From NCBI GenBank assembly GCA_902618795.1, contig CACNCF010000008.1, positions 1 to 37,729 of the forward strand: a stretch of 37,729 nt of DNA, given 5' to 3'. Positions within the stretch are counted from its first letter, which is position 1, and each line of letters opens with the position of its first letter. The translations under genes were made by a program, and so were the position numbers. The notes below the pieces were generated by a model, which saw only the letters and a program-made list of their open reading frames with translations, was not told where the DNA came from and searched no databases. Origin of the DNA: an uncultured Prochlorococcus sp. GTDB lineage: Bacteria; Cyanobacteriota; Cyanobacteriia; PCC-6307; Cyanobiaceae. Below are positions 34,302 to 37,729 of this stretch, piece by piece.

Positions 34302-34913
34302 TTAAGACTGATTTGCTTCGCTTGGATGTGTGATTACTCTATCAATTAAGCCATAGTTTTTTGCTTCTTCCGCACTTAGAAAATAATCTCTATCAGTATC
34401 CTTTTCAATTTTCTCAAATGATTGGCCAGTCATTTCTGCCATAGACATATTTAACATATCCTTAATTCTTAAAATTTCCTTAGCTTCTATTTCAATATCA
34501 CTTGCTTGACGTTGGGAAGTTCCTCCCAGAGGTTGATGAATCATGATTCTGCTATGAGGCAAAGCAACTCTTTTACCTTTTGTACCAGCAGCTAATAGGA
34601 ATGCTCCCATTGAGGCTGCGAGGCCTACGCAGATTGTTACTACATCACTTTTTACATATTTTATAGTGTCATATATAGCCAAGCCAGCAGTAACTGATCC
34701 TCCTGGGCTGTTTATATAAAGATAGATAGGTTTTGAATTATCATCTGAATCTAAATAGAGCATTTGTGCAACAAGACTATTAGCAATACCATCATTCACT
34801 TCCTGTCCAAGAAAAAGAATTCTTTCTACACCTAGTCTTGTATATATATCAACCCATCTTTCATATTGACTTCCTGGAAGTCTGTAAGGCACGCTTGGAG
34901 TTCCTATTGGCAT
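34302..34913 (-). CDS. clpP3: ATP-dependent Clp protease proteolytic subunit ClpP3
   Basis: This is an active ClpP subunit. The 203-residue protein has the Ser-His-Asp triad: Ser101 in [11 protein letters not shown], His126 in IMIHQPLGG and Asp176 in TDRDYFLS. The N-terminal axial-pore loop and [16 protein letters not shown] handle region are normal. In cyanobacteria ClpP3 assembles with ClpR into a mixed core used with ClpC, and the gene order clpR-clpP3 here is the standard one. It lies 24 bp after clpR, so they are cotranscribed. The ClpP3 name rests on this pairing. Confidence 0.93.
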   Translation of the reverse strand: MPIGTPSVPYRLPGSQYERWVDIYTRLGVERILFLGQEVNDGIANSLVAQMLYLDSDDNSKPIYLYINSPGGSVTAGLAIYDTIKYVKSDVVTICVGLAASMGAFLLAAGTKGKRVALPHSRIMIHQPLGGTSQRQASDIEIEAKEILRIKDMLNMSMAEMTGQSFEKIEKDTDRDYFLSAEEAKNYGLIDRVITHPSEANQS

Positions 34914-34937
34914 GATTTTAAAATAGTTTGGTGAAGG

Positions 34938-35600
34938 TTAAATTTTATTTGGTAAATCTTTTTGACTTGTGAGTATTCTATCGATAACTCCATAATCTAG
35001 GGCTTCTTGGGGGTTGAGATAACTCATCCTGTCAGAGTCTTTTGAGAGTTCTTCGATAGTCTTTCCAGTATTACGAGATAGGATTTCCAGCATTGATTTT
35101 TTATTTTTCAAAACCTCCTCAGCTCTGATTTGGATATCGGTTGCTTGACCTCTTGCGCCGCTTATAGGTTGATGTAAAACAATAGAAGCATGTGGAAGAG
35201 CCGCCCTTTGTCCCTTAGTGCCAGATGAAAGGATAACTGCAGCAGTCCCCATCGCTTGTCCGATACATATTGTGTGCACTGGAGGCTTGATGTAGCTTAT
35301 TGTGTCGCAAATAGCGAATGCTTCCGTTTCAAAACCAACGGCGTCACCAGTGTACCAACTTGTTCCTGTTGAATTGATGTAGAAATAGATTGGTTTTTCT
35401 GGATCCTCAAACTCTAGATAAAGAAGTTGAGCAATGATTAGCTCAGTAACATCCATTCCTAGTTGTCTTTTCGCATCATCATCTGAAAATAATGGTAAAC
35501 CAAGATAAACAATTCGCTCTTTAAGTAAAAGAGAGGGAAGATCAGGGGGCGGGGTCCTCATAACGGTGTTTTCGCCGTAATAAGGAGCAGATACAGTCAT
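34938..35600 (-). CDS. clpR: ClpR, non-catalytic Clp protease subunit
   Basis: ClpR is the inactive partner of ClpP3. The catalytic Ser is replaced: the family block reads CIGQAMGTAAVIL, with Gly118 where ClpP has Ser. The Asp is also lost (DRMSYL, Met in place of the DRDYF Asp), while His143 in VLHQP is kept. The handle region has an insertion of about nine residues (TSWYTGDAVGFETEA). These traits define cyanobacterial ClpR. ATG 35600 was chosen; an in-frame GTG at 35609 adds three residues. It leads the clpR-clpP3 pair. Confidence 0.94.
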   Translation of the reverse strand: MTVSAPYYGENTVMRTPPPDLPSLLLKERIVYLGLPLFSDDDAKRQLGMDVTELIIAQLLYLEFEDPEKPIYFYINSTGTSWYTGDAVGFETEAFAICDTISYIKPPVHTICIGQAMGTAAVILSSGTKGQRAALPHASIVLHQPISGARGQATDIQIRAEEVLKNKKSMLEILSRNTGKTIEELSKDSDRMSYLNPQEALDYGVIDRILTSQKDLPNKI

Positions 35601-35640
35601 TTGTATCACGAAATTAAGATTGAACTGATTCTAGCTAGAT

Positions 35641-36750
35641 TTAGCCTTGTGTCGCTGGTGATTTAAAAGATTTGTTTGACTCAGGATTATTTATTAGTTT
35701 TCCAAAGACCATTCTTCCAGTAGGAGTTTGTAATGCTCCTGTTATAACAATATCTAATCTGCTTCCTACAAAATTCTTTGCCTCATCAATAACAACCATT
35801 GTTCCGTCATCTAAATATCCAATTCCTTGCATTTTTTCTTTGCCTTCTCTGACGATTTTTATATTAAGTGATTCTCCTGGTTGTACTTCTGGCCTTAAAG
35901 CAATAACCAAATCACTCAAATTCATAACTTTTAATTCTTTAACTTCAGCAATCTGAGAAAGATTATAATCAGCTGTAATTAAAGTTCCTGTCATATCCTC
36001 AGTAATCTTCAAGAGTTTTTCATCTACCCCATTACCTTCATACTTTGTTGGGTTGATTACAAGTCTTCTCCCATATAAATCTCTTAATTCTTTTAATAAC
36101 TTGAGACCTCTTCTACCTTTCGACCTTTTTTCATTACTGCTTGAGTCGGCTAAAGTTTGTAATTCGTCAATTACACTTTGAGCAACAATTAACTGCCCTT
36201 CTAATAATCCGCAACTTAATAGGCCATTGATTCTTCCATCAATAATTACACTGGTATCAAGAATTTTTGGACTTGCAGCAGGGAGGATACCTTCATTAAC
36301 TAGATATGCATCAGTATTATTTGGATTAAATAATCTCAATAATGTCCGTCCATGGGTATCTGCCAACTTGTAACCAAGCACACCAAAGAAAATATTGCTT
36401 AATATAGCCGCCAAGGGTTTTGCGAAAAAAACCTCTCTGGGAAATGGAATTAGTAGTATTGGAGCAAGTAGGAGATTCGCAACAAGTAATCCTAAAATTA
36501 ATCCAACGGACCTACTTATTAGTAAGTCCGTAGGCATTGTTCTTATTTGATCAAGAAACGTCTTTCTAAGTTGAAGAAATACAAAACCAGCGGCTAATCC
36601 TACAAAAAAACCAATTATTGCTAAAACAATTCTAAAACCTTCTACATTAGATACCTGTTTGAGTATGTCTACTGGCAATAAATCAACACCAAGCCAACCT
36701 GAAGCAGCCCCAGACAATACAAATAAAATTAATACTAAGATATCTGTCAT
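35641..36750 (-). CDS. PIN/TRAM-domain membrane protein (YacL-like)
   Basis: The 369-residue protein has about four N-terminal membrane helices (residues 1-140). A PIN-family domain follows at about 160-285 (KILDTSVIIDGRINGLL, ELQTLADSSSNEKRSKGRRGLKLL, GTLITADYNLSQIA) with its acidic active-site residues. A TRAM domain lies at about 290-350 (GESLNIKIVREGKEKMQGIGYLDDGTMVVI, GSRLDIVITGALQTPTGRMVF). This is the architecture of Bacillus YacL-type proteins, predicted membrane-tethered RNases. The target is unknown. It lies 31 bp upstream of clpR on the same strand, so a link to proteostasis is possible but unproven. Confidence 0.9.
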   Translation of the reverse strand: MTDILVLILFVLSGAASGWLGVDLLPVDILKQVSNVEGFRIVLAIIGFFVGLAAGFVFLQLRKTFLDQIRTMPTDLLISRSVGLILGLLVANLLLAPILLIPFPREVFFAKPLAAILSNIFFGVLGYKLADTHGRTLLRLFNPNNTDAYLVNEGILPAASPKILDTSVIIDGRINGLLSCGLLEGQLIVAQSVIDELQTLADSSSNEKRSKGRRGLKLLKELRDLYGRRLVINPTKYEGNGVDEKLLKITEDMTGTLITADYNLSQIAEVKELKVMNLSDLVIALRPEVQPGESLNIKIVREGKEKMQGIGYLDDGTMVVIDEAKNFVGSRLDIVITGALQTPTGRMVFGKLINNPESNKSFKSPATQG

Positions 36751-36846
36751 ATCTATAATCTACTAGGATTTATTAATTGAGTAAATAAGGATCTTATTTT
36801 TTTCGATCCTTAATACGTTTTTGGAGCTTAAAAATGGATTTATATT

Positions 36847-37729
36847 ATGAATAAGTTTCCAAGAAGTGCTTATGTGCACATTCCTTTTTGCCACAGAAGG
36901 TGTTTTTATTGTGATTTTGCAGTTATTCCATTAGGAAACAAAGTTGAAACTTTAAAAGGTTATGGAAGCAAAACTGTTAAAGAATATTTGCAATTTTTAA
37001 GTAAAGAAATATTGTCGATTAAGCATAAATCACCTCTATCGACCATTTATGTAGGAGGTGGCACACCATCAATTTTAGATCCAACCCAAATCAAAGAATT
37101 AATTGATCTTTTTAAAGAAAATTATGGAATTGACTATGGTGCTGAAATTACTATGGAGGTTGATCCAGCTAGTTTTACTCAAGATGATCTTTTTGGATTC
37201 ATAAATGCTGGGATAAATAGATTTAGTCTAGGGGTACAAAGTTTTAATAATCTGATACTTCAAAAGTCTGGAAGGCGTCATTCTAAAGAAGATGCAGAAA
37301 AATCTTGTTTATGGTTGAAGAGAGAATTTGATTCTGGGTTAATAAAAAGCTGGAGTTTAGATTTAATTCAAAACTTGCCACTTAGTGGATTTAAAGAATG
37401 GCAAGATGACTTAAAAAAAGCAATAACATTTTCACCACCGCATCTATCTATTTACGATTTAAATATTGAAAATGGCACTGTTTTTAAAAAATTAGTTAGT
37501 TTAGGAAAATTAAAACTCCCAAGTGATGAAGAAGCTTTTAGAAACAGTGAATCAACCCATTTAATTTTAAAAAACTCTGGTTATTCAAGATATGAAATCT
37601 CAAACTATTGCCTTCCTCAACATCAATCGAGACATAACAGAGTTTATTGGAGTGGTTTAGGTTGGTGGAGTTTTGGTCAAGGTTCAACTAGTTCGCCTTG
37701 GGGGGAAAAGTTAACAAGGCCAAGAGTTA
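36847..37729 (+). CDS. hemW: HemW, radical SAM heme chaperone (5' part, partial)
   Basis: The first 294 codons are inside the window and the gene runs off its end. The radical SAM cluster motif is CHRRCFYCDF (Cys15, Cys19, Cys22), i.e. C-x3-C-x2-C-x-F. HemN coproporphyrinogen oxidases have a fourth Cys at the last position, so this is the HemW type. YVGGGTPSIL, RFSLGVQSFNN, GRRHSKEDA and HNRVYWSGLGWWSFGQGS follow as expected. HemW is thought to bind heme for delivery. It diverges from the PIN/TRAM gene across 96 bp. Confidence 0.92.
   Translation, partial: MNKFPRSAYVHIPFCHRRCFYCDFAVIPLGNKVETLKGYGSKTVKEYLQFLSKEILSIKHKSPLSTIYVGGGTPSILDPTQIKELIDLFKENYGIDYGAEITMEVDPASFTQDDLFGFINAGINRFSLGVQSFNNLILQKSGRRHSKEDAEKSCLWLKREFDSGLIKSWSLDLIQNLPLSGFKEWQDDLKKAITFSPPHLSIYDLNIENGTVFKKLVSLGKLKLPSDEEAFRNSESTHLILKNSGYSRYEISNYCLPQHQSRHNRVYWSGLGWWSFGQGSTSSPWGEKLTRPRV

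Overview
The window looks like a chromosome segment from a high-light-adapted Prochlorococcus. It is strongly AT-rich and very densely packed, with few Shine-Dalgarno sites and several TTG/GTG starts. It carries kaiB and kaiC but no kaiA between rplU and kaiB, a high-light-inducible protein (HLIP), an NblS-type sensor kinase, a clpR/clpP3 pair and several cyanobacteria-only families (DUF1825, DUF3086, DUF3119). I see no insertion sequence, prophage, CRISPR array or toxin-antitoxin pair. The organism is inferred from gene content and order, not from a search.

Layout. 1-2.7 kb: the end of prmA, petF with a clear terminator, an unrecognised W/C/R-rich ORF, then a lumenal pentapeptide-repeat protein and RNase Z on the minus strand. 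2.7-8.4 kb: a SpoIID-domain protein, truB, an orphan methyltransferase, rpmA-rplU (minus) and kaiB-kaiC (plus). 8.4-11.8 kb: nblS and purD on the minus strand, nblS converging on and overlapping kaiC by 4 bp. 11.9-18.8 kb: a plus-strand run purC-bamA-lpxC-fabZ-lpxA-lpxB-msrA, i.e. outer-membrane assembly plus early lipid A synthesis. 18.8-23.4 kb: pepA and a GIY-YIG-like protein (minus), then DUF1825, tyrS and pyrF (plus). 23.3-27.6 kb: a minus-strand run of GPH symporter, MlaE-type permease, DUF3119, DUF3086 and plsY, with an envelope-lipid theme.

27.6-30.3 kb: tRNA-Gly(UCC), glgX, and the only long gene-free stretch (about 620 bp), which contains a direct repeat, a GC-rich hairpin and a second hairpin with a T-tract. 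30.3-32.2 kb: HU, three small unrecognised membrane or secreted proteins, then an HLIP with a small two-helix partner behind a good sigma70-type promoter. 32.2-36.8 kb: cobD, ilvC, clpP3, clpR and a PIN/TRAM membrane protein, all minus strand. 36.8 kb to the end: the 5' part of hemW.

Most genes are ordinary core genes. The parts most worth a second look are the long intergenic region upstream of HU (possible unannotated RNA), the KaiA-less clock with an altered KaiC tail, the MlaE-DUF3119-DUF3086-PlsY lipid module, the stand-alone GIY-YIG protein, the inactive ClpR subunit, and the unrecognised ORF whose 3' end carries the opposite gene's terminator.
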